Under the pieces are notes generated by a model. It saw only the letters and a list, made by a program, of their open reading frames with translations, ran no database searches and was not told the origin of the DNA. Shown here one piece after another: positions 1 to 8,506 of a stretch of DNA of 33,038 nt. The position numbers were made by a program, and so were the translations under genes. The DNA lies in the NCBI RefSeq assembly GCF_030529325.1, contig NZ_JAUMXC010000021.1, forward strand, positions 1-33,038, in the 5' to 3' direction. Positions within the stretch are counted from its first letter, which is position 1; each line of letters begins with the position of its first letter. The stretch is from Porphyromonas sp. (GTDB taxonomy: Bacteria; Bacteroidota; Bacteroidia; Bacteroidales; Porphyromonadaceae).

Positions 1-38
1 TTAGACAACCTTTTTCATCAAGTTAGACAACCTTTTTT
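1..38 (+). repeat. Dispersed 22-bp-phased repeat, cluster A (cut by window edge)
   Basis: Two direct copies of the core AAGTTAGACAAC stand 22 bp apart. The first is cut by the window start (bases 1-9) and the second is 20-31, followed by CTTTTTT. The same core, spacing and T-run recur at 12,881-12,940 and 21,315-21,375. The upstream neighbour lies outside the window, so it is not known whether this cluster also sits between convergent genes. Confidence 0.75.
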
Positions 39-197
39 GTGCGCATCGGTACCTTTCATTCACAGAAGGATAGGCGATGCTTTTGTCTCCTATGGGAGCG
101 TGGGTGAGATTTCTTCCATTTCTCCTGATCCTAAGAGCACTATGAGCCCGGGATCAGGCTTGACTCGCCTTGGTGCTTCTGTTTCGGAGAGTCTTTG

Positions 198-205
198 TAT
201 ATTTG
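198..205 (+). promoter_or_regulatory. Candidate -7 box for panB
   Basis: TATATTTG matches the Bacteroidetes -7 consensus TAnnTTTG and lies 52 bases before the panB ATG. The only upstream TTG near the expected -33 position (170-172) is about 25 bases away, longer than usual. The call therefore rests on one box. Confidence 0.35.
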
Positions 206-257
206 TCACAGTTTTTTGACACTGCAAATCTATTTAACCCCATATACGTATTATTCA

Positions 258-1079
258 ATGAGTAACTATTTGAGCACCGATACTCGTAAGATCACAACGG
301 CACGGCTGTTGGAGATGAAGCGCAAGGAGGAGAAGATCTCCATGATAACTTCTTATGACTTCTCCATGGCACGTCTGGCAGACGCTGCTATGGTAGATGC
401 CATCCTTGTGGGGGACTCGGCTGCCAATGTCATGGCCGGTCATGTGACCACTTTGCCCATCACACTGGATCAGATGATCTACCATGCCCAGTGCGTGGTA
501 AGGGCTGTACGGAGAGCTTTTGTCGTGGTGGATCTGCCTTTCGGAACTTATCAGGGGGACTCTATCGAAGCCCTCAAGTCTGCTGTCCGTGTGATGAAAG
601 AGACAGGTGCGGACTGCCTCAAGATGGAGGGTGGGGCAGAGATACGTGAGTCTGTCGAGCGTATCCTCAGTGCCGGTATCCCTGTCATGGCACATCTCGG
701 GTTGACACCGCAGTCGATCAATAAGTTTGGCTCTTACGGTGTGCGTGCCCAAAATGAGGCTGAGGCGCGTAAACTCCGCGAAGATGCTCTACTGCTCGAA
801 AATCTCGGTTGCTGCGCTCTTGTCCTCGAAAAAGTGCCTGCCCGACTTGCCGAAGAAGTGGCGAATAATCTCTCCATCCCCGTCATCGGTATCGGTGCAG
901 GGCAAAAGGTCGATGGTCAGGTGCTTGTCCTTCAGGATATGTTGGGTATCACTGAGGGCTTTTCTCCGAAGTTTTTGCGCCGATATGCCAATCTCGGAGA
1001 AGAGATCAAGGGGGCTGTCAATCAGTATGTCTCCGATGTCAAGTCGCTCGATTTCCCTAACGAGAGCGAACAGTACTGA
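258..1079 (+). CDS. panB: 3-methyl-2-oxobutanoate hydroxymethyltransferase (ketopantoate hydroxymethyltransferase)
   Basis: PanB transfers a hydroxymethyl group from methylene-tetrahydrofolate to alpha-ketoisovalerate. This is the first committed step of pantothenate and coenzyme A synthesis in the cytoplasm. The 273-residue product has the normal family length and TIM-barrel motifs: MITSYDF near residue 30, the metal-binding VGDS followed by GHVTTLPIT at about 50-68, [18 protein letters not shown] with the catalytic-site Lys and Glu, [17 protein letters not shown] and PVIGIGAG. I chose the ATG at 258 because homologues begin shortly before the S-T-D-T-R-K segment; the frame extends upstream to 195 without family similarity. 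The next gene lies 74 bases downstream with no hairpin between, so co-transcription is possible. No panC or panD is present here. Confidence 0.95.
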   Translation: MSNYLSTDTRKITTARLLEMKRKEEKISMITSYDFSMARLADAAMVDAILVGDSAANVMAGHVTTLPITLDQMIYHAQCVVRAVRRAFVVVDLPFGTYQGDSIEALKSAVRVMKETGADCLKMEGGAEIRESVERILSAGIPVMAHLGLTPQSINKFGSYGVRAQNEAEARKLREDALLLENLGCCALVLEKVPARLAEEVANNLSIPVIGIGAGQKVDGQVLVLQDMLGITEGFSPKFLRRYANLGEEIKGAVNQYVSDVKSLDFPNESEQY

Positions 1080-1153
1080 TTACCCTAAGTTGTCTCTCTC
1101 ATCCTTTTGGGCTCCATTTTTACTCTAATTCACTTGCCTGATATATTTTTGAT

Positions 1154-1780
1154 ATGATAGACTTCATCACCCTTTGTGACTATCTCGGTACGTTCGCTTT
1201 TGCAGTGTCGGGGATCCGCCTGGCTTCGAGCAAGCAGATAGACCTCTTCGGTGCATACGTGATCGGTCTGACTACTGCTGTCGGAGGTGGTACGCTGAGA
1301 GATCTTTTCCTCGGGCTCAATCCGTTTTGGATGACTCAACCTTCGTACCTCATCATCACATTTATTGCGCTGCTGTATGTCGCGATCTTCAGGAAGACGG
1401 TCATACGTATGAGTCCTACCGTCTTTATCTTCGATGCCATCGGACTTGGCCTTTTTGTCATCGTGGGTATGGACAAGGCCTTTTCCCAAGGTTATCCTGC
1501 GTGGGTGGCCATCGTCATGGGTGTGATCACGGGTTCGTTTGGCGGGCTCATCAGAGATATCTTCTTGCAAGAGATCCCTCTCATCTTTCGTAAGGATATA
1601 TACGCGTTGGCTTGTGTTATCGGGGGACTTATCTACACGATCTTGTACAACCTTCCTATCCCTCAAGGGGTAGCCCAACTCACATCTGCCATCAGTGTCA
1701 TCATCTGTCGCATCCTTGCGGCAAAGTTCCATCTCAGTTTGCCGACCCTCAAGGGTGAGGATAGTGAGAAACATCCATAG
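1154..1780 (+). CDS. TRIC/UPF0126 family membrane protein (YicG-like)
   Basis: A 208-residue, very hydrophobic protein with about seven membrane segments, the usual size for this family. The family's two related halves are visible: GGGTLRDLFLG at about residues 38-48 and GSFGGLIRDIFL at about 123-134. Both carry the glycine-rich, Arg-Asp signature that kinks the pore helices in prokaryotic trimeric intracellular cation channels. Related E. coli proteins have also been assigned to glycine transport, so the transported species here is open. It follows panB by 74 bases and is closed by a hairpin at 1,804. The inner-membrane location is inferred from hydrophobicity. Confidence 0.88.
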   Translation: MIDFITLCDYLGTFAFAVSGIRLASSKQIDLFGAYVIGLTTAVGGGTLRDLFLGLNPFWMTQPSYLIITFIALLYVAIFRKTVIRMSPTVFIFDAIGLGLFVIVGMDKAFSQGYPAWVAIVMGVITGSFGGLIRDIFLQEIPLIFRKDIYALACVIGGLIYTILYNLPIPQGVAQLTSAISVIICRILAAKFHLSLPTLKGEDSEKHP

Positions 1781-1803
1781 AATATCGCGCGATGACATAA
1801 ATG

Positions 1804-1840
1804 CAGAGGGCGTATCGGATCATGTCCGATACGCCCTCTG
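1804..1840. terminator. Bidirectional hairpin between convergent genes
   Basis: A perfect 16-bp inverted repeat (1,804-1,819 and 1,825-1,840) with a 5-base loop. It lies between the stop of the plus-strand TRIC gene (1,780) and the stop of the minus-strand lactate permease (1,867). Neither side has a strong T-run, so it could act for both strands or block read-through as a structure. Confidence 0.65.
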
Positions 1841-1866
1841 TCCATATGTGTTCTTGAGCTACTTCG

Positions 1867-3408
1867 TTAAACTGCAAAGAAGACCATCAACCCTCCGAGT
1901 GTGATGTATAGCAGTGCGTATGGCAGTGCGGAGCGGAGTATCTCTCCGTCTTTGCCGGGCATATTGCATGATGCTGTGGCGATGGCTATACTCTGTGGAG
2001 AGATGATCTTGCCTCCGGTGGCTCCTGTCGTATTGGATGCTACGAGCCAGTTGGGATCGGGATATCCGAGTTGAGCAGCAACATTGTTTTGGAGTTTCCC
2101 GAAAAGTATATTGGACGAGGTGTCGCTACCCGTAACGAAGGTCCCTATCGCTCCGATCAATGGGGCAAAGAGAGGATAGAAGATGCCTGTTGCGGATGCG
2201 AGGGCAGAGGCTATGACAAGGATCATGCCGGCATAGTTCATCACCGATGCTATGGATACGAGACTGAGTATGGTGATGACGGTCTTGCGAAGATTGATGA
2301 CGGTCCTTGCGAGGATCACCATCAGACGTCTGAAGCTCAGCCCCTGAATGAGTCCGCCGATGACGGTACCGAGGAAGAGCATAAGGCCTGCATTGGAGAG
2401 CCATCCGAAAGTGAAGAACTTGCCCTCTGCATAGATGGGTAGGTGTACCTTGCTCACCAAAGTGCTGCGTAAAAACTCATTGAGTGGCTTGACAAGTGGC
2501 CCTGAGAACAGTATGAAAAGGAGGATGAAGAGGTAAACGCTCCATGCCTTGAAGAGTCTGCCCGGGGTAAAATTTTCGCCCTCTTTAGCCTTGGGTGCAA
2601 ATACTTTTGTGTACGTGATGATTGCAATGATCGCTGCGATACTTCCGAGGATGGCAGGGGCTTCGGCTCCGAGATAGCGAGCCACGAGGTATTGGACGGC
2701 AAAGGATATGCCTCCCACCCATATAGAGAGGAGGATGTTTTTGACTATTGACTTCACACTACGATCGGTGAGCATGAGTATGATAAATGGTATGATAAGC
2801 ATGAGTGGTGAGAGCTGCAACACTACCTTGGCCGAAATATCGCTGATGGCTTCGGGAGTGGCAGTCCCTGATGGCGCAACTTCGTTGGCAAGAGTGATTA
2901 CGGGGACTCCGACAGCTCCAAATCCCGTGGGTACGCTATTGGCAATGAGTGATACGAGTGCGCTGAATCCGGGCTTGAATCCCAGTGAGATGAGTATTGC
3001 CGCCGGTATCGCTACAGCTGTACCGAAGCCTGCCATCCCTTCGAGGAGCCCGCCAAAACCCCACACGAGGAGCAAGACCATTGCGCTGCGGTCGTCAGTG
3101 AGGGAGGTAAACTGTTTCTTGATGACCTCTATCTCTCCGCTCTCAAGCAACACATTGTAGCTGTATATAGCCATGAGGATGATGATAAGGATGGGGAAGG
3201 TGGCTTTGAGCAGCCCTTCAACAAGAGCCCAACCGACGCCCAATCTGTAGTAGTCTGCGGGTGCTTCCCAAATATGGGAAGGGGCCAGGTACGCGATAGC
3301 AAGGGTGGCTATCAGTGTGATGAGTGCGCTCTTGTGTCCCGGCATCTTCAGTCCAAGCATGAGGACGAAAAGCAGCAGGATCGGAAAGATTGACAGAATA
3401 ACTGACAT
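1867..3408 (-). CDS. lctP: L-lactate permease (LctP/LldP family)
   Basis: A 513-residue polytopic inner-membrane protein with a dozen or more hydrophobic segments, a little shorter than typical 530-560-residue family members. Family stretches include GLLKATFPILIIILMA near residue 65, the glycine-rich GGLLEGMAGFGTAVAIPAA near 120, NSVPTGFGAVGVPV near 160, and FVTGSDTSSNILFG and NTTGATGGKIISPQS near the C terminus. The family imports lactate, and often glycolate, with protons. It lies 200 bases downstream of lutC on the same strand, which fits supply of substrate to LutABC. The gap is long enough for its own promoter, but I saw no clear one. Confidence 0.93.
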   Translation of the reverse strand: MSVILSIFPILLLFVLMLGLKMPGHKSALITLIATLAIAYLAPSHIWEAPADYYRLGVGWALVEGLLKATFPILIIILMAIYSYNVLLESGEIEVIKKQFTSLTDDRSAMVLLLVWGFGGLLEGMAGFGTAVAIPAAILISLGFKPGFSALVSLIANSVPTGFGAVGVPVITLANEVAPSGTATPEAISDISAKVVLQLSPLMLIIPFIILMLTDRSVKSIVKNILLSIWVGGISFAVQYLVARYLGAEAPAILGSIAAIIAIITYTKVFAPKAKEGENFTPGRLFKAWSVYLFILLFILFSGPLVKPLNEFLRSTLVSKVHLPIYAEGKFFTFGWLSNAGLMLFLGTVIGGLIQGLSFRRLMVILARTVINLRKTVITILSLVSIASVMNYAGMILVIASALASATGIFYPLFAPLIGAIGTFVTGSDTSSNILFGKLQNNVAAQLGYPDPNWLVASNTTGATGGKIISPQSIAIATASCNMPGKDGEILRSALPYALLYITLGGLMVFFAV

Positions 3409-3608
3409 ACGGGTAATAAATTGTGAGAGTCCGGTGTCGGAAAAATACCTTTTCCTCTGTCCCTACCTCGGGTGCTTCCCTTCTGTGTTGCCGGATCTAT
3501 CCTTGCTCTCGGAAGGGTGATCGGCAGGAAAAGCCGGTTGACTCGGGCAGACTCTCATGGATTAGTATTATAGTTTAGGAAAAATCTCTGTCGGTAGTAC
3601 TCTTGTCC

Positions 3609-4190
3609 TCAGACAAGGATGATGACACATTGTCGTGCTCCGTGCGCCCCCATGACGAGTGATTGCTCTATATCCGCCGTCTTCGATGGTCCGGAGATAA
3701 AGCCTCGGAACTCTCGATCGCTCTTATCTCCTATGAGACGGTAGGCATCATGCATCGTGTCCACAAGTTTTGTTTTGTCGAGAACTACACAGATAGCTTC
3801 GGAAATAAAGTATATGGCGCGGTGTTTGTACTCTTGCTCATAGTAGACAGCTCCATTTTCGCAGACGCCCAAGTGCCCTCTGAAGACTACGAGATCCGTG
3901 CCATTGAGTTCTCGAGGCTCCCCTGCATCATCGGGATTGAATGTGGCGCAGGTGATCTCGGTAAGATTGCTCGCAATCCGTTTGGCATCAGGAAAGAGAC
4001 GGGTTACCACTTCAGAGACTGTCTCGCCCTCTGCGAGTTCGTAAGCCAGACCTCCCACACCCTCGATGATACTCTTGAACTGCTGTATCTTGTCCTCAAA
4101 GACCATGTGGCCGATGTCGACTTTGGGACGAGGGAAAACTTCTTTGGTGTTGCGACGGATGCTGTCGAGAATATATTGTTTACTGTCCAT
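3609..4190 (-). CDS. lutC: Lactate utilization protein C (LUD domain)
   Basis: A 193-residue LUD-domain protein, last gene of the lutABC set. It starts MDSKQYILDSIRRNT and ends with a conserved block (GPSKTADIEQSLVMGAHGARQ) that matches the LutC/YkgG C terminus (cf. GPSRTADIEQ and GVHGP in homologues). The frame extends upstream to 4,289, but that part overlaps the end of lutB, so the ATG at 4,190 is chosen. This leaves a 4-base gap after the lutB stop. In Bacillus subtilis LutABC is needed to oxidise L-lactate to pyruvate. LutC has no Fe-S motif and its exact role in the complex is unsettled. It is shorter than the roughly 240-residue Bacillus protein. Confidence 0.9.
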   Translation of the reverse strand: MDSKQYILDSIRRNTKEVFPRPKVDIGHMVFEDKIQQFKSIIEGVGGLAYELAEGETVSEVVTRLFPDAKRIASNLTEITCATFNPDDAGEPRELNGTDLVVFRGHLGVCENGAVYYEQEYKHRAIYFISEAICVVLDKTKLVDTMHDAYRLIGDKSDREFRGFISGPSKTADIEQSLVMGAHGARQCVIILV

Positions 4191-4194
4191 ATGC

Positions 4195-5565
4195 TTATTG
4201 TTTCTTGTGGTTTTTCTTCCACCAGGTGTTGAACGACTCTTTTGCAAACTTCGGTAGTTCTCTATTCTTGCCCCAAGCATTGAACCCATTGTAGATAAGC
4301 GGGCGTGGCATCGAATTGGTGAGAGGTGCCAACTTCAGTGCTGAATAAAATAGGGTAGGACTCTCCATCAGTACCTTCATGCCGTAGCTCATGAGCTTCT
4401 TCTCTTTGCTTGCACGTCCGAAGCCATCGAGCTTTTGACGCCACACGTATATCTGCTCGCCAAGATCGACCATGACGGGACATACGTTGGAACAAGACAT
4501 GCAGAGTGAGCATGCAGATACGTTACCACTGTACTTGAGTGGGTTCTTGAGCATACCAAGATTGATACCGATAGGTCCGGGGATGAAGTAACTGTATGAG
4601 TATCCACCACTGCGGCGGTAAACGGGACAAGTATTCATACAGGCTCCGCAACGGATACAGTTGAGAGTCTTGCGGTGTTGGCTCTCACCAAGGATTGTGC
4701 TTCGACCGTTGTCCACGATGATGAAGTGTTGCTCTCCTCCCTCGTGCGGATGCCCGAAGTGTGAAGTATATGTAGTGATGGGTTGGCCTGTGGCAGATCG
4801 GGCAAGCAGGCGAGTGAAGACCGAGAGACTCTCGAGGTCAGGAATGATCTTGTCTATCCCGAAGGCTGTGATATTGAGTTTCTGGCAAGCCATACCCATG
4901 TCGGCATTACCTTCGTTCGTGCAGACTACGACCTCTCCGGTCGATGCGACTGCAAAGTTTCCTCCCGTCATCCCTGCATCGGCATTGAGGAAGTCTTCAC
5001 GCAAGGCTTTACGAGCCTGATGAGTCAGGTAAGTCGGGTCATAATTCCCACGTTCAGAGCCCAGTTTGTCTGCAAATAGATCTGACACCGTTTGGCGTTT
5101 GACGTGTATCGCAGGCATGACGATATGACTGGGTTTGGCCTCAAGGAGTTGGAGTATGCGTTCGCCAAGGTCTGTCTCTACGATGTCGAAACCCTTGTGG
5201 ATGAGGTACTCGTCGAGATCGCACTCCTCCGAGAGCATAGACTTGCTCTTGACGAGCTTTTTTGCATCGTGGTCACGGAGTATCTTCTCTATGATGGCAC
5301 AGTACTCATCGGCATCCTTTGCGTAGTGGACATGACAGCCGTTGGCACGAGCATTGCACTCAAACTCCTCTATGAGGTCTGCGAGATGCGAAGTGCTGTA
5401 CATCTTGAGATCTCTGGCAGTGTGTCGTAGCTCTTCCCACTCCGGGATGTTTTTGCTCAGCCTGTCTCTTTTGGCACGAACCAGCCAGAGCGTCTGGTCA
5501 TGCCAGGTAGCGTTCTCTTTGTTTGTCAAAAAACGGCGTGCAGCCTTGGAATGTGTCGTGCTCAT
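4195..5565 (-). CDS. lutB: Lactate utilization iron-sulfur protein B
   Basis: A 456-residue protein with an N-terminal LUD domain (about residues 60-290) and a C-terminal ferredoxin-like part. Two 4Fe-4S cysteine motifs are seen: CIRCGACMNTCP at about 303-314 and CSLCMSCSNVCP at about 350-361. Size and order match LutB/YkgF. The family forms, with LutA and LutC, a cytoplasmic complex that oxidises L-lactate to pyruvate and passes electrons on. The gene starts one base after the lutA stop and ends four bases before lutC, so the three are surely one transcript. Confidence 0.95.
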   Translation of the reverse strand: MSTTHSKAARRFLTNKENATWHDQTLWLVRAKRDRLSKNIPEWEELRHTARDLKMYSTSHLADLIEEFECNARANGCHVHYAKDADEYCAIIEKILRDHDAKKLVKSKSMLSEECDLDEYLIHKGFDIVETDLGERILQLLEAKPSHIVMPAIHVKRQTVSDLFADKLGSERGNYDPTYLTHQARKALREDFLNADAGMTGGNFAVASTGEVVVCTNEGNADMGMACQKLNITAFGIDKIIPDLESLSVFTRLLARSATGQPITTYTSHFGHPHEGGEQHFIIVDNGRSTILGESQHRKTLNCIRCGACMNTCPVYRRSGGYSYSYFIPGPIGINLGMLKNPLKYSGNVSACSLCMSCSNVCPVMVDLGEQIYVWRQKLDGFGRASKEKKLMSYGMKVLMESPTLFYSALKLAPLTNSMPRPLIYNGFNAWGKNRELPKFAKESFNTWWKKNHKKQ

Positions 5566-5566
5566 A

Positions 5567-6304
5567 TCATTCTCCTGCTAAGATTTTTAAGAAATGGATC
5601 GTCCGGATTGGGAGTTTGTCCCTGTCTATTACTCCCTGCATGTGCATGAGGCACGAACTATCAGCTCCCGTGATGTACTCCGCTCCTGTTGCCATGTGAT
5701 CCTTGACCTTGTCTTGTCCCATACATGCCGACACTTCGGGCTCTTCAACCGAAAACATCCCCCCGAAGCCACAACACTCGTCGATACGAGAGGGCTCGAG
5801 GACTTCGATACCTTGCACTCGTTCGAGTAGAGCACGTATCTTGTTGAAGTAAGGCTCGGTGAGTTCTGACGGAGAGGAGAGTCCAAGTTCGCGCACTCCG
5901 TGACAGCTGTTGTGTATACTGACTTTATGAGGGAAGACTCCGGGTAGCTGTTGGGGCTTGATGATATCGTGGACAAATTCCGTGATATCATAGATGCGCT
6001 TCTCTGTCGTACACTCGTACCGGTGAGCTCCGAGGATGCGTGGATGATTCTCTTTGACGAATGCCACACAACTCGCGGATGGTCCCACGATGTAGTCATA
6101 ATCCTTAAATAGCTTCTCGAAACGCTTTGCCAGGCCTGCAGCTTCATTTTCAAATCCTGCATTGGCCATGGGTTGGCCACAACATGTCTGATCCAACGGG
6201 TAGTCCACATCTAATCCCAGTCCCTTCAGTAGCTTGTAACAAGCAATACCGACCTTAGGATAAACGGCATTGATATAGCATGGGATAAATAGTCCGATTT
6301 TCAT
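5567..6304 (-). CDS. lutA: Lactate utilization protein A (CCG-domain Fe-S oxidoreductase)
   Basis: A 245-residue protein made of two cysteine-rich CCG domains, as in LutA/YkgE and heterodisulfide reductase subunit B. Cys9 pairs with CCGQP at 41-45, and Cys134 (SCHG) with CCGFGG at 177-182. These cysteines bind an Fe-S cluster in related proteins. It is the first gene of lutABC. The ATG at 6,304 gives MKIGLFIPCY, the normal N terminus. The upstream leader holds a 6-bp hairpin (6,338-6,362) but no recognisable -7 box. Together with the downstream permease this indicates growth on, or removal of, external L-lactate. Confidence 0.94.
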   Translation of the reverse strand: MKIGLFIPCYINAVYPKVGIACYKLLKGLGLDVDYPLDQTCCGQPMANAGFENEAAGLAKRFEKLFKDYDYIVGPSASCVAFVKENHPRILGAHRYECTTEKRIYDITEFVHDIIKPQQLPGVFPHKVSIHNSCHGVRELGLSSPSELTEPYFNKIRALLERVQGIEVLEPSRIDECCGFGGMFSVEEPEVSACMGQDKVKDHMATGAEYITGADSSCLMHMQGVIDRDKLPIRTIHFLKILAGE

Positions 6305-6626
6305 TCTGTTCAGTATCTGATAGTATATTCCATTGTTGAGGCATCCAAGACTGATGTGCCTCCATACATACTCGTAAATTTAGTGATTTATTTGAGAATG
6401 CTATTTTTACTTTATTAAGTATTCTCCTATTTGCTTGTTGTTTTTTATAAATGTGTTTAATGTCTGCGTTGTATGGGTTGTTTTTCTAAATTTTTAGGAG
6501 GTTGAATCCTGTTTGGGTTCGATTCCAATCTGTCTACTTTGATGCATATAAGTGTTCACCTTGATGAAGGGCTCTTTTTACATGTGGTAGTCTTGGGTAT
6601 GAGTTGCGGATAGGGTTGCGGGGGTG
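6305..6626. other. AT-rich intergenic region upstream of lutA
   Basis: About 320 bases without a credible gene. It contains T-rich tracts and a small inverted repeat (GAGGCA at 6,338-6,343, TGCCTC at 6,357-6,362) in the likely lutA leader. A T-loop-like string near 6,510 is not part of a tRNA cloverleaf. The lutABC promoter must lie here or further upstream, but no exact TAnnTTTG was found on the minus strand. Confidence 0.5.
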
Positions 6627-6664
6627 AAAAAAACGGCTGTGATACATCAGTATCACAGCCGTTT
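6627..6664 (-). terminator. Rho-independent terminator of bcd-etfB-etfA
   Basis: A perfect 14-bp inverted repeat (6,631-6,644 and 6,651-6,664) with a 6-base loop. Read on the minus strand it ends in a run of seven T, and it lies 21 bases after the etfA stop. A textbook intrinsic terminator that separates this operon from lutABC downstream. Confidence 0.93.
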
Positions 6665-6685
6665 GGGATTATATCGTTGTCGATA

Positions 6686-7696
6686 TTAGTTGTTCTTAGC
6701 CTTTTCAGCTTTGAGCTTTTCGTTAAGGATAGGTACTACCTTGTGGAGGTCGCCTACGACACCGAGGTCAGCAACCTGGAAGATAGGAGCGAACTTATCC
6801 TTGTTGATGGCGATGATGTACTCAGACTCTTCCATACCTGCAAGGTGCTGGATAGCTCCCGAGATACCGATAGCAAAGTAGATGTCAGGACGTACGGTCT
6901 TACCTGTCTGACCTACTTGGCGTTCGTGCTCGATAAGGCCGGCATCGACCATTGCACGAGAAGAAGCAACTTCTGCGTTGATGGTGTGTGCGAGGCTGCG
7001 GAGCTTGCTAAATCCGTCTTGTGAACCGACACCACGACCACCCGATACGAGGATGTGTGCTTCGGTGATGTCCACCATGTTCTTCTCTTCGCGGATCTTC
7101 TTGATGAGACGGACACGGCTCTTGCTCTTATCAAATGGTACAGCTACCTTCTCCACTTCGCCCTTGCGAGTAGGATCTGCAGGCTTACGACGCATCACGC
7201 CCGGACGTACTGTAGACATCTGAGGGCGGTGATCCTTACATACGATGGTTGCCATGAGGTTACCACCAAATGCAGGACGAGTCATCATGAGGTTGCGATC
7301 GTCAGCGATCTCAAGAGAAGTACAGTCTGCTGTAAGACCTGTACGCATACGTGCAGAGATACGAGGACCGAGGTCACGACCGATAGTAGTTGCACCAAGG
7401 AGGAGGATCTCAGGCTTGTATGTACGTAGGACGTGTACCACTGCTTGAGCATAAGGCTCAGTGAGGTAGTCCTTGAGCATCTCATCATCTACGACGAGCA
7501 CACGGTCAGCACCTGCTTCGATAAGATCTTGAGTAAGGTGACCGACGTTGTGACCACAGAGGATTGCGGTTACTTTTTCGTTGATGCCGTCTGCGAGTTC
7601 GCGTGCTTTACCAAGGAGTTCGAACGCTACATTTTGTATAACACCTTCGCGTTGCTCGGCAAAGACTTGTATGCCTTTATATTGTTCTTTGTCCAT
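6686..7696 (-). CDS. etfA: Electron transfer flavoprotein, alpha subunit
   Basis: EtfA carries the FAD that shuttles electrons between acyl-CoA dehydrogenase and the EtfB site. The 336-residue protein has the C-terminal FAD-binding motifs: GGRGVGS at 219-225, [12 protein letters not shown] at 262-273 and GISGAIQH at 278-285. The frame extends upstream to 7,798, inside etfB; the ATG at 7,696 (MDKEQYKG) leaves a 7-base gap after etfB and matches family N termini. It is the last gene of bcd-etfB-etfA. Closest resemblance by eye is to anaerobe-type Etf proteins that work with butyryl-CoA dehydrogenase, so it could be electron-bifurcating; that is inference. Confidence 0.95.
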   Translation of the reverse strand: MDKEQYKGIQVFAEQREGVIQNVAFELLGKARELADGINEKVTAILCGHNVGHLTQDLIEAGADRVLVVDDEMLKDYLTEPYAQAVVHVLRTYKPEILLLGATTIGRDLGPRISARMRTGLTADCTSLEIADDRNLMMTRPAFGGNLMATIVCKDHRPQMSTVRPGVMRRKPADPTRKGEVEKVAVPFDKSKSRVRLIKKIREEKNMVDITEAHILVSGGRGVGSQDGFSKLRSLAHTINAEVASSRAMVDAGLIEHERQVGQTGKTVRPDIYFAIGISGAIQHLAGMEESEYIIAINKDKFAPIFQVADLGVVGDLHKVVPILNEKLKAEKAKNN

Positions 7697-7703
7697 AGTA
7701 AGA

Positions 7704-8489
7704 TCAGATGATGAATTTTTCTTTGAGTTTTTCAAGGATGATATCAGCAGCTTCTTCAGGAGTAATGTCATCGTAGAGCTTACCCATAGCCTTAGCACCC
7801 TTGGTAAATGACTTCTTCACGCTTGTTGGCGAACCCTTGAGACCGAGGCAGTCAGGATCCACGGGGAAGCTATCAGCGTTCCACTCGATGATTTCCTTGT
7901 CGAAAGTGGTCATGATGTCGTGGACATTCATGTAGCGTGGCTCGTAAGCCGATGCCAAGAATGTAAGCATACATGGGAGTTCTACTTCGAGCTCTTCGTG
8001 ACCTTCTTCGACGTTACGACGTACTACGAGGGTCTTCTTACCATCAAACTCTACATCTTCCACATAAGTGATTTGTGGGAGATCAAGCTGCTCAGCGATC
8101 TGAGGACCTACCTGTGCAGTGTCACCGTCGATAGCCTGACGACCTGCGAGGATGATGTCGTACTCCATGTTTTTGAGCGCTTGAGAGAGCGTGTAGCTTG
8201 TTGCGAGGGTATCTGCGCCACCGAAGCGACGGTCAGATACGAGGATACCTTTGTCTACACCCATAGCGTAAGCTTCGCGGATGATTGCTGCTGCTTGGGG
8301 AGGACCCATGGTGATGACAGTAACCTCTGCTCCGTACTTGTCCTTGAAGAGAAGGGCTTGTTCTAGTGCGCCCTTGTCATCTGGGTTCATGATGCTCGGT
8401 ACACCGTCACGGATGAGAGTACCTTTGACCGGGTCAAGTTTGATCTCTGTAGTATCAGGGACTTGTTTGATACAAACAACTATTTTCAT
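7704..8489 (-). CDS. etfB: Electron transfer flavoprotein, beta subunit
   Basis: A 261-residue EtfB with the standard N terminus MKIVVCIKQVPDT and the family block AGRQAIDGDTAQVGPQIAE near residues 115-133. The N-terminal stretch (residues 10-40, with KLDPVKGTLIR and IMNPDDKGALEQAL) resembles EtfB proteins of clostridia and Acidaminococcus. In those bacteria EtfAB bifurcates electrons from NADH to crotonyl-CoA and ferredoxin. The gene lies between bcd and etfA with short spacings (17 and 7 bases). Whether this copy bifurcates cannot be shown from sequence by eye; the alternative is a simple electron carrier. Confidence 0.95.
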   Translation of the reverse strand: MKIVVCIKQVPDTTEIKLDPVKGTLIRDGVPSIMNPDDKGALEQALLFKDKYGAEVTVITMGPPQAAAIIREAYAMGVDKGILVSDRRFGGADTLATSYTLSQALKNMEYDIILAGRQAIDGDTAQVGPQIAEQLDLPQITYVEDVEFDGKKTLVVRRNVEEGHEELEVELPCMLTFLASAYEPRYMNVHDIMTTFDKEIIEWNADSFPVDPDCLGLKGSPTSVKKSFTKGAKAMGKLYDDITPEEAADIILEKLKEKFII

Positions 8490-8506
8490 TGTCTTTTCCT
8501 CCTAAA

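Noticed and set aside
37-219. 60-codon open frame ahead of panB
   Set aside because: No family similarity, low-complexity composition, and it overlaps the likely panB promoter.
1144-1151. TATTTTTG as a promoter for the TRIC gene
   Set aside because: It is only three bases from the ATG and lacks a -33 box; it would need a leaderless transcript.
1130-1798. Antisense frame opposite the TRIC gene
   Set aside because: The plus-strand frame has clear family motifs and membrane segments; the antisense product is highly charged without a pattern.
6500-6530. String resembling a tRNA T-arm (GGTTCGATTCC)
   Set aside because: Flanking sequence gives no acceptor, D or anticodon stems at tRNA spacing.
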